DNA of 56,538 nt, taken from CAYQTE01 sp964420285. Lineage in GTDB: Bacteria; Planctomycetota; Phycisphaerae; Tepidisphaerales; Tepidisphaeraceae. Location of the stretch: contig CAYQTE010000025.1 in the NCBI GenBank assembly GCA_964420285.1, forward strand, positions 1 through 56,538. Direction: 5' to 3'. A program made the position numbers and the translations under genes. Below, piece after piece: positions 1 through 9,494 of this stretch. The notes beneath the pieces are model-generated. The model was given only the letters and a program-made list of their open reading frames with translations. It was not told the DNA's origin and searched no databases. Positions within the stretch are counted from its first letter, which is position 1. Each line of letters begins with the position of its first letter.

Positions 1-75
1 CCTGAGTACAAGGGGAGGGGTAAGAGGTTGCTCCGCATCGAGTTACCCTCGCCCGAAAATTCGGGCACACTCCAT
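1..75. repeat. Partial MITE-like element, copy 1 (cut by the window edge)
   Basis: This stretch carries one arm of the element seen in full at 6850-7069: a GTACA/GGGGAGGGG segment, a spacer, then a terminus reading CCCGAAAATTCGGGCACACTCC. The other arm would lie outside the window. No gene is visible before the start codon at 170. Confidence 0.7.
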
Positions 76-169
76 TTCGGGGGGCCACCACCGCTTGCTT
101 GCGGGGCGGCGTTGGACGCAGGTAGAATCCCATTTCCATTTGCCACCGGCGGATTGGGGTGTGCGGCTC

Positions 170-2206
170 ATGCGATGGTTTGTCTTGTTGATCGCGGTGA
201 TGGCGGCGCCGGCGGCGGCTCAGGTGACGCCGCAGGTGTCGATGAGGGTCGATGTCGGATTCGGCGGGCTTTATCGCCAGGGGGCGTGGACGCCGGTTTA
301 TGTCACCGTGACCGATTCACGCACCGAATCGGCGGTATTGCAAATCACTTCGCCACACGGGTCGATTTCCGCAATGCATATCAGCCAGGATATAACCATC
401 GGGCCGGCGCCCACGATGTACGAGGTCTTCGTGCCGCTGTATCAGTCGATGGGAAGCACGCACGTGTCGATATCGGCGGGCAATCACGAACTGGCGTGGA
501 AAGAGATCGCCGACTATGGATCGGCCGTCAATGGCGCCTTTCCGGTACCGCCGGCGGACAATGGGGATGTGGTGGTGGCGCTGAGCGGGCGGGGCAGCAG
601 TGCGGCGATTCTGCAATCCGATCTGAACATGCCGGCGTGCAAGAGCGGTTGGGTGGCACAGAGCCATCTGCCGTTTTCGGCGATCGGATACGACGGTGTG
701 GACGCGCTGATTCTGGACAGTCCGACGTGGAGCCAGATCGATCCGGATTCGGAAAAGGCGATCGTGGATTGGGTGAGGGCGGGCGGGAATCTGATTCTGT
801 GGCCGGGCCAGGGCGCTGCGCCGCCGCCGGGTGATGTGCTGGCTGCGGTGCTGCCGGCGCAGATCGGTCTGCCGCGGACGTTCAGCGTGTCGGCGGCGGA
901 TCGGGATGTGCTGGGCCTGGGCGAGCGATTCGCGACCTTGACCGGCCATGACTTGCAACCGCGAGCGGGCGCGGCGGCGATCAGGTTCTTTGGCGAGAAT
1001 TCCGGTTCGGATGCGGCCGTGGGATATCGGCAGCGCGTCGGTCTGGGGAACATTCTGATTCTGCCGGTCGATCTGGGTCTTGCGCAATTCATCGACGGTC
1101 AGAAGAGGGCCGCGTTCTGGTCGCTGCTGATCGAAGACGTGGTGCCGGACGCGGCGCAGCGGCTATCCAGCCCCAACGGCGGCTACGGCGGGAACATGGA
1201 TCAGGCGTATTCCAGCGCCGTCACCAACGCCGCGCAATTGACCGGCGATGTGCCGGGATTGGGCCGGTTTGATTTCTCGTACATCGCGATCTGCCTGATC
1301 GGATTGATGATCGTGGTCGGGCCGGTCGATTGGTTCGTGTTGCGCAAGCTGGGTATGCAGCCGTGGACGTGGGTGACGACGGCGGGCTGGATCGTTCTGG
1401 TGACGACGGCGGCGATCGAGGCGGGATATTGGCTCAAGAGCGGGGATTTGTATTTCAACACGGTGCGGGTGGTGGATGAAGTGAACGACGGCGACGCGGT
1501 GCAGGTGGCGTCGCGCGGCGTGGTGGCGATCTATTCACCACAGTCGGCGCGCTACGACATCGAGCCGGCCGCGGGAGGCTGGTGGGAGCCGCTGCTCGGC
1601 GAGAGTTATATGGGCGGCCAGCAGTCGATCGAGAACATGGATTTCGTGCAGCATCGCGACTCGACCGTTCCGGACAACGTGCTGGTGCGAATCTGGGATA
1701 TCCGGTTTCTGCGCGATGAGGCGATCCAGAGCCAGCCGGCGATGATTCGGTCGCATCTGGCGCTTGACGCGGACAACCGATTGCGCGGAACGATCGCCAA
1801 TCTGGGAACGACCCGGTTGCAGGATGTGACGGTTCGCGGCGCGGGCACTGTGTCGTGGAGCATTGGCGATGTGCCGCCGGGCACGATGAACGTCAACGCG
1901 AGCGCCAAGATGGCAGGCGGCACGAGCGGCGGTCGCGGTTCAACGCCATTTCAGGCCTACGCGGGAATGTACGGCCCGGTGCAGAAATCGGAGAGCTTTG
2001 ACGTGATCGGCGATCTGGCCGATTATCGCACGAAGCAAATCGAGGCGGCAATGCAGAAGGATCATCGCGTGTGCGTGTACGCGCGCGTCGAGAACCCGTC
2101 GCCGCTGGCAACTCAACAGAAGCCCGGCGCGAAGATGCAAAATTGGGAAATCATCCGGTCTCTGGTCACATTGGAACCCGATGCGGCGGCAACGACCGCG
2201 CCCTGA
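170..2206 (+). CDS. Secreted/membrane protein of unknown function, upstream of an ABC ATPase
   Basis: The ATG at 170 is chosen because it starts a clear signal peptide (MRWFVLLIAVMAAPAAAQ); an earlier in-frame start at 95 would bury it. The product is 678 residues. A large exported N-terminal region contains a flavodoxin/GATase-like stretch around residues 175-200 (ILDSPTWSQID, then WVRAGGNLILWPG), as in membrane proteins that accompany gliding-type or ABC-2 exporters. Two hydrophobic segments follow at about 366-390 and 400-423, joined by the GPVDWFVLRKLG loop, then a second exported domain. The gene ends 7 bases before the ABC ATPase start, so the two are very likely one operon. I infer it is an accessory of that transporter; the substrate is unknown. 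Confidence 0.8.
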   Translation: MRWFVLLIAVMAAPAAAQVTPQVSMRVDVGFGGLYRQGAWTPVYVTVTDSRTESAVLQITSPHGSISAMHISQDITIGPAPTMYEVFVPLYQSMGSTHVSISAGNHELAWKEIADYGSAVNGAFPVPPADNGDVVVALSGRGSSAAILQSDLNMPACKSGWVAQSHLPFSAIGYDGVDALILDSPTWSQIDPDSEKAIVDWVRAGGNLILWPGQGAAPPPGDVLAAVLPAQIGLPRTFSVSAADRDVLGLGERFATLTGHDLQPRAGAAAIRFFGENSGSDAAVGYRQRVGLGNILILPVDLGLAQFIDGQKRAAFWSLLIEDVVPDAAQRLSSPNGGYGGNMDQAYSSAVTNAAQLTGDVPGLGRFDFSYIAICLIGLMIVVGPVDWFVLRKLGMQPWTWVTTAGWIVLVTTAAIEAGYWLKSGDLYFNTVRVVDEVNDGDAVQVASRGVVAIYSPQSARYDIEPAAGGWWEPLLGESYMGGQQSIENMDFVQHRDSTVPDNVLVRIWDIRFLRDEAIQSQPAMIRSHLALDADNRLRGTIANLGTTRLQDVTVRGAGTVSWSIGDVPPGTMNVNASAKMAGGTSGGRGSTPFQAYAGMYGPVQKSESFDVIGDLADYRTKQIEAAMQKDHRVCVYARVENPSPLATQQKPGAKMQNWEIIRSLVTLEPDAAATTAP

Positions 2207-2213
2207 GGTATTC

Positions 2214-3308
2214 ATGGAAACCGAATCTCCGGCCGCAACAACAAGCACGCCGTCCGCTCCGGTCGCCACGCCGCCTCCGCTGCCGGTGGAAGCCGCTGCG
2301 CCGGCGCAGGCGGAGGCGGCGACTGCTGCGAGCGTCGTGATTCCGCGGATTGTACTTCCATCGCCGGGATCATCGGGTCTGGCGATTCAAACGATCGGGC
2401 TGACCAAGACCTTCGGCAAGCTGACGGCGCTGGAATCGCTGAATCTCGAGTTGGAAAAAGGTGATCTGTTCGGGTTCATCGGCCCCAATGGCGCGGGCAA
2501 GACGACGACGATGAAGATACTCGCGGGGCTGCTCAAGCCGACAAGCGGCAGCGCCAGGTTGCTCGGCCGGGAGGTGTTCAGCAACGGCCAGTTTGTCCGC
2601 CGCAATGTCGGGTATATGCCCGATTTCATCGGCGTTTACGAAGATTTGAAGGTCAGCGAATACCTCGAGTTTTTTGCCAGCGCCTATGGGATCAAGCGAT
2701 CGCTGCGCCGGAAGGTCGTGGCGGATGTGCTGGAACTGACGGACCTGAATTACAAGAAGGACGCGATGGTGGAATCGCTGTCGCGAGGCATGACGCAGCG
2801 GCTGAGCCTGGCAAGGGTGCTGGTTCACGATCCGCCGGTGCTGCTGCTGGACGAACCGGCCAGCGGACTGGATCCGCGTGCGCGCATCGAAATCCGCGAG
2901 TTGCTCCGCGAATTGCAACGGCTGGGCAAGACGATTCTGGTGTCCAGCCACATCCTTTCGGAGTTGGGCGAATTCTGTAATAAATTTGGCATCATCGAAC
3001 GCGGCAAGCTGCTGGTCGTGGGAACGCTGGAGGATCTGATGGACCGCGCGCGGGCGCGATCGGCGATCGCGATATCCGTGGTCGGCGACAGCGAACCGGC
3101 CGTGCTGCTGCTGCAAAGCGACAACCGCGTGCGGTCGGTCGAAATCCGGGACGGGCAGATCATGGTCACGCTGGCCGACGAAACAGTCCATCACCATTTC
3201 CTGATCGAACTGCTGACGAGCCGGGGCTTTAAGATCGACAGCATCGCGCCGTATAAGCTGCGGTTGGAGGATGTGTTTGTGAGGCTGACGAAGGGGATTG
3301 TGCAGTAG
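2214..3308 (+). CDS. ABC transporter ATP-binding protein, ABC-2 export type
   Basis: This is a 364-residue ATPase of the CcmA/NatA-like family that energises ABC-2 exporters. The first 55 or so residues are a Pro/Ala-rich extension unusual for the family. The ATPase core follows: Walker A GPNGAGKTTT near residue 95, signature LSRGMTQRLSLAR near 190, Walker B VLLLDEPASGLDP near 210, and the switch histidine in SSH. A C-terminal regulatory part ends near FVRLTKG. An earlier in-frame ATG at 2181 overlaps the upstream gene; 2214 is preferred because it follows that gene's stop directly. No permease follows on this side, so partner membrane subunits may lie upstream of the window or be the preceding gene. 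Confidence 0.93.
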   Translation: METESPAATTSTPSAPVATPPPLPVEAAAPAQAEAATAASVVIPRIVLPSPGSSGLAIQTIGLTKTFGKLTALESLNLELEKGDLFGFIGPNGAGKTTTMKILAGLLKPTSGSARLLGREVFSNGQFVRRNVGYMPDFIGVYEDLKVSEYLEFFASAYGIKRSLRRKVVADVLELTDLNYKKDAMVESLSRGMTQRLSLARVLVHDPPVLLLDEPASGLDPRARIEIRELLRELQRLGKTILVSSHILSELGEFCNKFGIIERGKLLVVGTLEDLMDRARARSAIAISVVGDSEPAVLLLQSDNRVRSVEIRDGQIMVTLADETVHHHFLIELLTSRGFKIDSIAPYKLRLEDVFVRLTKGIVQ

Positions 3309-3434
3309 GATGACAGGGTGACAAGGTGACAGGGTGACCGATCGCTGGACTTTGGGCGCTGGGATCAGTTGAAATCGCGCCAGCGCGTCACCATTTGCGC
3401 TGTCACCTTGTCACCGTGTCACCAAGTCACCTTG
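3309..3434. repeat. GTGACA heptad-type repeats forming an inverted pair between convergent genes
   Basis: Bases 3309-3340 read as repeated GTGACAGG/GTGACAAGG units. Bases 3396-3438 carry the complementary GTCACCTTGTCACC units. The two arms can pair into a long imperfect hairpin between the convergent ABC ATPase and obg, so it could end transcription from both sides. The same unit recurs at 39868-39916. Confidence 0.65.
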
Positions 3435-4445
3435 TCATTTCCCCGCTTCCGCCCGCGCATCGCGGACGAAGCCCCACAACAAGTCAAGCAACTCATCCAG
3501 TCCGCGATGGCTGGCGCCGCTGATGGCGAGAATATCTTTACGTTTGAGGCTTCTTCGCAGCTTTTTCAGGGCGACATCATCAGTGGCAAGGTCCATTTTG
3601 TTGGCTGCGATGATTTCGGGCTTGGCGGCCAACGTGGGGCTGAATGATTCGAGCTCCTTGCGGATTGTGCGGTAATTCTTGGCGGGATCGGAGCCGTCGC
3701 TGGGATACATGTCCAGCATGTGGACGATGACGCGGGTGCGCTCGATGTGGCGGAGGAAGGCGTGGCCGAGTCCGGCGCCGAACTGGGCGCCTTCGATCAG
3801 GCCGGGGATGTCGGCGACGACGATGCGGCGCTCGCCGGTGAGTTCGACGATGCCGAGTTGCGGGTCGAGGGTGGTGAAGGGATAGTCGGCGACCTTGGGC
3901 CGGGCGTCGGAGATGGCGCGAAGGAGCGTGCTCTTGCCGGCGTTGGGCATTCCGACCAGGCCGACATCGGCGATGAGTTTCAGTTCGAGGCGCAGCTTGC
4001 GTTCCTGGCCTTCGGTGCCGGGTTCGGCGTAGCGCGGGGCCTGGTTGGAGGCGGACTTGAAATGCCAGTTTCCCCGGCCGCCCTTGCCGCCCTGGGCGAC
4101 GATGACGGATTTTTCAGCGGCGTCCAGATCGGCCAGGAGGTTCTGGTGCTCGGCGTCGTAGATCAGCGTGCCGGGCGGAACATGGATGTAGAGATTATCG
4201 CCGGACAGCCCGGCCATCTTCTTGCCCATGCCGCCCATGCCGCGTTTGGCTGTCCAGTGGTGCCGACCGGCGAAATCGAGGAGGGTGTTCTTGTTGGTAT
4301 CGGCGACGAAGATAATGCTGCCGCCGTCGCCGCCGTCGCCGCCGTCGGGTCCGCCCTTGGGGACGTATTTTTCACGGCGAAAGGAGATGCAGCCCGCCCC
4401 GCCATCGCCTGCTTTTACGTGGATGACCGCTTCATCGACAAACAT
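3435..4445 (-). CDS. obg: GTPase Obg/CgtA
   Basis: This is an essential GTPase that binds the 50S subunit and acts in ribosome assembly and stress control. The 336-residue protein has the glycine-rich Obg fold at residues 1-158 (DGGAGCISFRREKYVPKGGP) and the G domain after it: G1 GMPNAGKST near 165, G3 DIPGLIEGA, G4 NKMD, G5 SGASHRG. The extra C-terminal OCT domain found in some species is absent, which is usual for this length. It lies 9 bases after rpmA, the classic rpmA-obg pair. The start codon is ATG at 4445. Confidence 0.98.
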   Translation of the reverse strand: MFVDEAVIHVKAGDGGAGCISFRREKYVPKGGPDGGDGGDGGSIIFVADTNKNTLLDFAGRHHWTAKRGMGGMGKKMAGLSGDNLYIHVPPGTLIYDAEHQNLLADLDAAEKSVIVAQGGKGGRGNWHFKSASNQAPRYAEPGTEGQERKLRLELKLIADVGLVGMPNAGKSTLLRAISDARPKVADYPFTTLDPQLGIVELTGERRIVVADIPGLIEGAQFGAGLGHAFLRHIERTRVIVHMLDMYPSDGSDPAKNYRTIRKELESFSPTLAAKPEIIAANKMDLATDDVALKKLRRSLKRKDILAISGASHRGLDELLDLLWGFVRDARAEAGK

Positions 4446-4454
4446 GCGGTCGTG

Positions 4455-4700
4455 TTATCCGTTGGGTGCGCGAATGTGGACCTTGCGGCCCTGGAACTCG
4501 ACGGTGCCCTCCTTGAGAGCGAAGAGCGTATCGTCGGTGCCGATCCCGACATTAAAGCCGGGTTTGAACCGCGTGCCGCGCTGGCGGATGATGATCGACC
4601 CGGCCGGAATGACCTGGCCGCCATAGGCCTTTACGCCCAGATATTGCGGATTGGAGTCGCGCCCGTTCTTTGTGCTGCCTTGACCCTTTTTATGTGCCAT
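4455..4700 (-). CDS. rpmA: 50S ribosomal protein L27
   Basis: The 81-residue protein starts MAHKKGQGSTKNGRDS and contains GGQVIPAGSIIIRQRGTRF, both diagnostic of L27, which sits near the peptidyl-transferase centre. The N-terminus starts directly at MAHKKG with no cleaved leader. It is followed after 9 bases by obg. The usual upstream partner rplU (L21) is not adjacent; the sequence just upstream holds an unrelated membrane protein, so rplU must lie elsewhere. Confidence 0.98.
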   Translation of the reverse strand: MAHKKGQGSTKNGRDSNPQYLGVKAYGGQVIPAGSIIIRQRGTRFKPGFNVGIGTDDTLFALKEGTVEFQGRKVHIRAPNG

Positions 4701-4798
4701 ACGTCACCTGAGCAAAGAGACCATTCCGCACAACCGAGCGCGGATCGTCAACTATAGCGATTTGCGGCCGATCGGCAAGGGTTGGGGTTGTAGAAATG

Positions 4799-4840
4799 CG
4801 ATTGAACCGCCAAAAGCCGCAAGGACGCCAGGGGAAATCG
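4799..4840. repeat. Short dispersed repeat (AACCGCCAAAAGCCGCAAGGACGCC)
   Basis: The stretch reads like one unit of an AACCGCAAAGACGCCAAGG-type intergenic repeat that I know from planctomycete genomes. A related complementary piece (GGCGCCTCGGCGTCTTTGCGG) is at 31777-31797. It lies between rpmA and the next minus-strand gene. Confidence 0.45.
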
Positions 4841-4883
4841 TGTTTTCTGCGGGTCCAAGGCAATCGAAATCCCACGTGGCAGT

Positions 4884-5186
4884 CTAGCTGCCGTACGTGT
4901 TTACGCAATATAGCATCCCCGCAAAATAGCCCGGCACTGACAGGACGATGCTTGCCAGAATCAGGAGCAGAGGCGACAGATGGCGGCGAAGAAAAAAGGC
5001 GTTTAGCGCCACTGGAACGACCCACGGGATAAGAAAACGAATCGAATCGTCGTCGATACGTGTGTAGGCCACAATGATATAAAGTGCCTGACAAATCATT
5101 ACGGTCGCCAGGGGCAACCAAGGGACTCGCTCGACGGGATCGCCGCGCGGCTCGTAGTCGAGAATGGGATTCTTGCGTTGAAACAC
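4884..5186 (-). CDS. Small membrane protein, unknown
   Basis: The 100-residue protein has three hydrophobic segments: about residues 23-42 (LPLATVMICQALYIIVAY), 50-68 (FLIPWVVPVALNAFFL) and 73-95 (LLLILASIVLSVPGYFAG). The only upstream start in frame is GTG at 5186, with a weak ribosome-binding site. No family is recognised. It follows the zinc-ribbon membrane protein at 5369-6709 on the same strand after about 180 bases. The regular hydrophobic pattern supports a real gene, but the start is uncertain. Confidence 0.55.
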   Translation of the reverse strand: MFQRKNPILDYEPRGDPVERVPWLPLATVMICQALYIIVAYTRIDDDSIRFLIPWVVPVALNAFFLRRHLSPLLLILASIVLSVPGYFAGMLYCVNTYGS

Positions 5187-5368
5187 CGGTCTGCCCTGGA
5201 AAATTCAGGACTCACTGTGGACCATCATACAGAGTTGATGAACCCGTGGGGTATCCTCGATAAAGAAACGCCCGACAATTTCCTGCCGATTGAACGGGTG
5301 AGCTGCCGAGGACGCCAAGAAGAAATCGTGCAGCGGCGGCGCCGGCATGTTTCGGAAGTAGCGCCTGG

Positions 5369-6709
5369 CTATTGCTTTACCGGGACATTCGGGATGACGA
5401 CTTCCTGGTTCCAGAAGCTGTACAGGTCGAGCGTCTGCCGCGCGAAGGAGTCGCTGGGTCGCAGGACGATGTCCACCCACGCGGGCGGGATCGGCATAGC
5501 AGCGATGAACTGGAAGTGAAGACGATTGCTTTGCTGGTCCGCGTACTCGCTACTGCTCTTGGTGGAAAACCCGACCGATCCGGCTCGCACTTCGGACCCC
5601 GCGTACCGGAAGAAAACATCAAACGCCAGGTCCGTCGGCGCGGAGGTGATATTTATTCTGCCGCCCACCGTTCGCGACTGGCGGTTATAGGCAAAGGCCG
5701 ACGTGGCGATCGCCGCCTTCACGCCGGCCGCCATCGCGGGGTCGAAAACCGGCTTGATGATGCTGCTGTCCGCCGGCTCGATGTCGAAATCCGCAGTCAC
5801 CGTACGCACGCCGGTATAGACGGGCGCCATGGGCCCTCCGGTCGGCTGCTGGGTGAGAACGGAGAGTTGCATGTTCACGCCCATCGTATGTTTTCCGAGC
5901 GCATGGCATTCGGATGCGGGGATCGCCGACCGGTCCACAACGCCTCCGGTCCGTCCAGTCACGCTCCCGCTGGCTGGCGTGGGATCGGTCTTGTCGTCAA
6001 CGGCGATGCCCGCCACCGCCACCTTGGTCATGATCAACTGCGTCGACGTCCACCATTGACAAGACATAAAGTACGGCACATCGTCGCCGGCTTTGACCTT
6101 CGGGCGGACCTCCAGCGATAGTTTCATCATTTGATCGAGGAATGCCTTGGACTGAGCCGGAGCCAGTGCCTTGGCGACGAACTGGTTGGCGAGATAATCG
6201 ACGACGGCCGTGTCGAAGGCATTGGCCGGCCGGAGAGACCGTGCCTGCCGCGCCAGGGCGAAATTCGCCAGAACGTCGCGCGTCTGGCCGGACAGCGATC
6301 CCGCCGCGTCGCGACGCATGAGTTCGGTCCATGCCTTCTGGGCGGTGGCCAGTCGGGCGGATTGCAGGTCGCGCAGAACAAGAAACGTCGGGATATGTTC
6401 GTACCACTGCACATTGGAATAGAGCGAATACCCGCCGAGGCAGACGGACGTGCCGAGCACTAGCCACCCTGTCACGAACGCTGCGCGGCGCCGTCGGCGA
6501 TCGCCGTAAACGATGTTCGCCGGCGAGCGAGCCATTCCGCATTCGGGACATCGCTCGCTGGTGATTCCAATCAGCAGATAATCGCACTGGCGGCAATGCG
6601 GTTCGGCTCCAACGCGCCGACGTCGGCCCAGGTAGAGCAAGTCGCAGCCGACAAGAAACGCCGGCGTGTAGATCAGCAAAATCGGCAACCAAGTCGGATG
6701 GGAGTTCAA
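5369..6709 (-). CDS. Zinc-ribbon membrane protein of planctomycete type, unknown function
   Basis: The start is TTG at 6709, the only start in frame that keeps the first membrane segment, and a good GGGAGGA ribosome-binding site lies just upstream. The 446 residues begin with a hydrophobic segment (WLPILLIYTPAFLVGCDLLYL). A zinc ribbon follows at about 38-58 (CRQCDYLLIGIT...CPECG), then a second membrane segment at about 78-97 (VTGWLVLGTSVCLGGYSLY) and a long exported or cytoplasmic C-terminal part without a recognised domain. Proteins with this CxxCxYxL...CPECG module next to membrane helices are frequent in planctomycetes; their role is unknown. Two more are at 48649-49230 and 49378-50058. 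Confidence 0.8.
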   Translation of the reverse strand: MNSHPTWLPILLIYTPAFLVGCDLLYLGRRRRVGAEPHCRQCDYLLIGITSERCPECGMARSPANIVYGDRRRRRAAFVTGWLVLGTSVCLGGYSLYSNVQWYEHIPTFLVLRDLQSARLATAQKAWTELMRRDAAGSLSGQTRDVLANFALARQARSLRPANAFDTAVVDYLANQFVAKALAPAQSKAFLDQMMKLSLEVRPKVKAGDDVPYFMSCQWWTSTQLIMTKVAVAGIAVDDKTDPTPASGSVTGRTGGVVDRSAIPASECHALGKHTMGVNMQLSVLTQQPTGGPMAPVYTGVRTVTADFDIEPADSSIIKPVFDPAMAAGVKAAIATSAFAYNRQSRTVGGRINITSAPTDLAFDVFFRYAGSEVRAGSVGFSTKSSSEYADQQSNRLHFQFIAAMPIPPAWVDIVLRPSDSFARQTLDLYSFWNQEVVIPNVPVKQ

Positions 6710-6849
6710 TGGTCCTCCCAGGTCAAGGTTGATGCCACAGAACGCGGCCGCAGTTCGTAATTACGCCCAGCCCCATATAACGACCTCAGGCATTATGGTC
6801 GGCACATCCCGCTCGAATTGCAAGTCATTGCATGACTCTCGCGACTATT

Positions 6850-7069
6850 GAGAGTGCCCGATTTTCCGGGCGAGTGTAAATCCATGCGGGACCGCCTTTT
6901 ATTCCCCTCTCCCTGTACCCAGGGGGAGGGTTGGGTGGGGGTTGACCGCTGCGGCGTTCGTCGCGGCTTCGACCTGGCAGAGCCACTGGCGAAGAACCCC
7001 CACCTCCGTCCTCCCCCTGAGTACATGGGGAGGAGGAAGAGGCGGTTGCCCGGAATTTCGGGCACACTC
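6850..7069. mobile_element. MITE-like element, full copy 2
   Basis: This 220-bp element has terminal inverted repeats (GAGAGTGCCCGA... and ...TCGGGCACACTCC) and two inner palindromes around GTAC (CCCTGTACCCAGGG and CCCCCTGAGTACATGGGG). A further internal pair reads GGTGGGGGTT/AACCCCCACC. It encodes no protein. It ends 3 bases from the stop codon of the PL4 gene on the other strand. The copy at 53772-53992 is almost identical in inverted orientation, which suggests recent movement or gene conversion. The rest of the 6710-7072 gap holds nothing else I can identify. Confidence 0.85.
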
Positions 7070-7072
7070 CGA

Positions 7073-9316
7073 CTATTCGCGTTCCCCTCGGCGCCGACGG
7101 CACAGAAGAAGCCCCATCGCGCCGGCCGCCATCAGGCTCACGGATGATGGCTCGGGAACGATGATCGTCTCCGGCAGCGACAGGCCCACCGCGTCGTTGG
7201 CGTTGGTTTGCGAATTGGTCCCGTAGATGTAGTCGTAATCGTTCCAGCCGGTCGTCGAGGGAGCGGCCGATGTATTGGTGATCTCCATCCGCAGCGCATC
7301 GTACATGACGCCTTCGCTGGAGGAGACGCTGAAGGTCAGGTCGTTATCGGCGCCGACCGCGGAAAGATCGGCGACGGGAAACTGGTAGGCGAGCATTTGA
7401 TAGAACCCGGCCGCACCGCTGCGAACCATCGCGTCGCTGGCTTCGGCGGTGTTGTAATGCCAGGTCTCGGCGTGGCCGTTAAGCGACACCGTCAGGCTGG
7501 CCTCGAACGCGGCCAGGCCGACCGACAGGACGGCGTATTGGCCCTGGGCCTTTTGGGCGCTGGTGACGGCGAAATGGACTTCCCAGGGCGAGCCGGAATA
7601 TGTCGCGGGATTACCCACATAGGTGGGCGCGATGTAGGTATAGCCGTCGGTGGTGAGATCTGTTGAACTGTAGACGCCAGCATACAGACCCGGATCAAAC
7701 GTTCCCCACTGATTGGCGATCCAGGCCTGGGTGTTGTTGGTGGCCGGAGTCGCTCCGACGGCCGTGGCGTAATAAACGACCTTGCCGGGGTTGCCGAGAT
7801 TCTGTTCCTCCAGCCAGTAGTTGTAATCGCCCTGATATTGGCGGATTCCGCCGCCGGCGGTAACGCCGTTGGTTGTGCTGGTGTTTTCGCCGTTGAGGAA
7901 CTCATGGGCCGAGCGATCGGGCGTGCCGATGGTCCAGATCGGAGGGGCCGTGCCAAAGTTTTCCGGCGTGAATTTCAGGTTCTGTGGGATGGTGATATGG
8001 CCGCCGTCTACAGTGACGCCATCCACGCGCGTCTCACCCCATTGGCCCAGTTCGTACAATGTCATCCGATAAGTACCCGGAACTATATTACCGATGGTCG
8101 CATCTCCGCTGGCCGGAAGCTGCGCCCAGTATTGATATCCGCTGGCCGACTCCTGAAAGTTCTTGCCGGGATCGGACAGGACGACGGTGTTATTGACGGT
8201 GTTGCTGCTCCAACCGGCGGAATCGCCGGCGCTGATCTGAACCGACCCGCGCTGCGCCAAGGGCACATAGCCGCTGGAGATGAGCTCGTTGTCGGTCTGG
8301 TAGTCGGCCAGATAGGTGGGGATGGCGTTGATGGCATCCTGGTAAAGTTGGGCGCCGGTCTGGGTGCCGGTCTTGCCGAACTGAAACGCGAACGGGCCGA
8401 AAAGCCGCGATGAATCCACGCCCGTGGGTGGATTGTAGGAATCGGAATTGGTGAGGTGCCCGGAGAGGAATTCCTGCATCAGAATGTTGTTGGTGAACAT
8501 CAAGTTCTGCTTGGTGGGCCCGCCGGACATGGTGTCGGCCGATGGTATGACGGCCGCTGCGGAATAGGTCGCGCCATATTCCACCGACGCCTGCCAGAAT
8601 TGGGTGTAGCTCGAGTAGTCGTATTTTGTGTAGACCTCGCTGCCCCAATCACCCGCCAGGCCTGTCCCGTTAAGATCGACGGCCGCGTTCTGCACCTGAC
8701 GTCCCGCGACGGCGGCGGCGGTGTTGTAGGCGGCGACGTTTTGCAGCGTTGAGGTCTGCGGCCCAATGTTGAACGGGCCGACGTTGTATTGATACGTGTT
8801 GTTGAAGTCCGACCCGTTGAGCCGGGCCAGAAACTGGCCCTGCCCGACACTGGTTGCCGGATCGGTCGACGCGTGATTGAGAACCTCATACGCCTGGATG
8901 GTCGGGTCGTTGTTGAACATCACATAGTGGAACGAATACGTGATGGGATTGGTTGTGCCAGCCGACGCCGTGGTGTTCCAGAAATCGATGTAGTTGCCGG
9001 TCTGCTGATAACCGGCCGTGGCCGTGCCGGAACCGAACGGCGTGCCGGCGAATTCCGGATACAACTGCGAGTCGCTCGGATCGAGAAGATTGCCGCTGCC
9101 GCTGAGCGAGATGGATGTGAGGTTATTGCTGGCCGGATCGAACGTGACGGAAAGCGGCCCGTTGCTGATCGACCAATTCGTGCCGCTGTGTTCGGTGATG
9201 CTTATGGCCGCCGGCAAACGAGATTCGGATATGCACACCATCGCCGCACTGGCGCACGCGATCTTCACCGCACGCGCCATCCGACGACCCACCCGCAGGG
9301 CCGGAATAACCATCAT
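7073..9316 (-). CDS. Rhamnogalacturonan endolyase-like protein (PL4 family), PEP-CTERM anchored
   Basis: PL4 enzymes cleave the rhamnogalacturonan I backbone of pectin by beta-elimination. The 747-residue product shows the family order: a signal peptide ending near LPAA, a beta-sandwich catalytic domain (about 30-330), a small FnIII-like domain (GTYRMTLYELGQWGETRVDG, about 415-450), and a carbohydrate-binding-like domain (about 500-690, with LSVGLAAFEASLTVSLNG). It ends in a PEP-CTERM sorting signal: VPEPSSVSLMAAGAMGLLL followed by a CRRRR tail. The start at 9316 (ATG ATG) has an AAGGAAG site; a GTG at 9334 is possible. PEP-CTERM points to export and processing by an exosortase. The catalytic residues were not verified by alignment. 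Confidence 0.82.
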   Translation of the reverse strand: MMVIPALRVGRRMARAVKIACASAAMVCISESRLPAAISITEHSGTNWSISNGPLSVTFDPASNNLTSISLSGSGNLLDPSDSQLYPEFAGTPFGSGTATAGYQQTGNYIDFWNTTASAGTTNPITYSFHYVMFNNDPTIQAYEVLNHASTDPATSVGQGQFLARLNGSDFNNTYQYNVGPFNIGPQTSTLQNVAAYNTAAAVAGRQVQNAAVDLNGTGLAGDWGSEVYTKYDYSSYTQFWQASVEYGATYSAAAVIPSADTMSGGPTKQNLMFTNNILMQEFLSGHLTNSDSYNPPTGVDSSRLFGPFAFQFGKTGTQTGAQLYQDAINAIPTYLADYQTDNELISSGYVPLAQRGSVQISAGDSAGWSSNTVNNTVVLSDPGKNFQESASGYQYWAQLPASGDATIGNIVPGTYRMTLYELGQWGETRVDGVTVDGGHITIPQNLKFTPENFGTAPPIWTIGTPDRSAHEFLNGENTSTTNGVTAGGGIRQYQGDYNYWLEEQNLGNPGKVVYYATAVGATPATNNTQAWIANQWGTFDPGLYAGVYSSTDLTTDGYTYIAPTYVGNPATYSGSPWEVHFAVTSAQKAQGQYAVLSVGLAAFEASLTVSLNGHAETWHYNTAEASDAMVRSGAAGFYQMLAYQFPVADLSAVGADNDLTFSVSSSEGVMYDALRMEITNTSAAPSTTGWNDYDYIYGTNSQTNANDAVGLSLPETIIVPEPSSVSLMAAGAMGLLLCRRRRGERE

Positions 9317-9494
9317 CCGCTTCCTTGTCCCCACGCAGAGTAATCAACGCCATGGACCGATAATTATTGTCCGGCGGCGTTGATTTGAGGGCAACGGTCA
9401 AATCTGGTGATTTGCTCGATCGTCGCGAGAGTTCGCCCATCTCGCCCCTGTCCCGTAGAATCAAATCCAGCAAACGCCCAAAGCGAGGCACCGC

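Noticed and set aside
3720..4757. Long open frame opposite obg and rpmA (about 345 codons, Ala/Gly/Asp-rich)
   Set aside because: It mirrors the codon pattern of obg, has no family likeness, and obg/rpmA are certain.
5187..5368. Minus-strand frame between the two membrane proteins (ending HQLCMMVHSES)
   Set aside because: It overlaps the end of the 446-residue gene in another frame and has no ribosome-binding site.
6980..7000. GCCACTG (B12-box-like) inside the MITE, also present in the copy before cbiM
   Set aside because: It is in the opposite orientation in the cbiM-side copy, the rest of the riboswitch fold is absent, and the other copy is not near a cobalamin gene.
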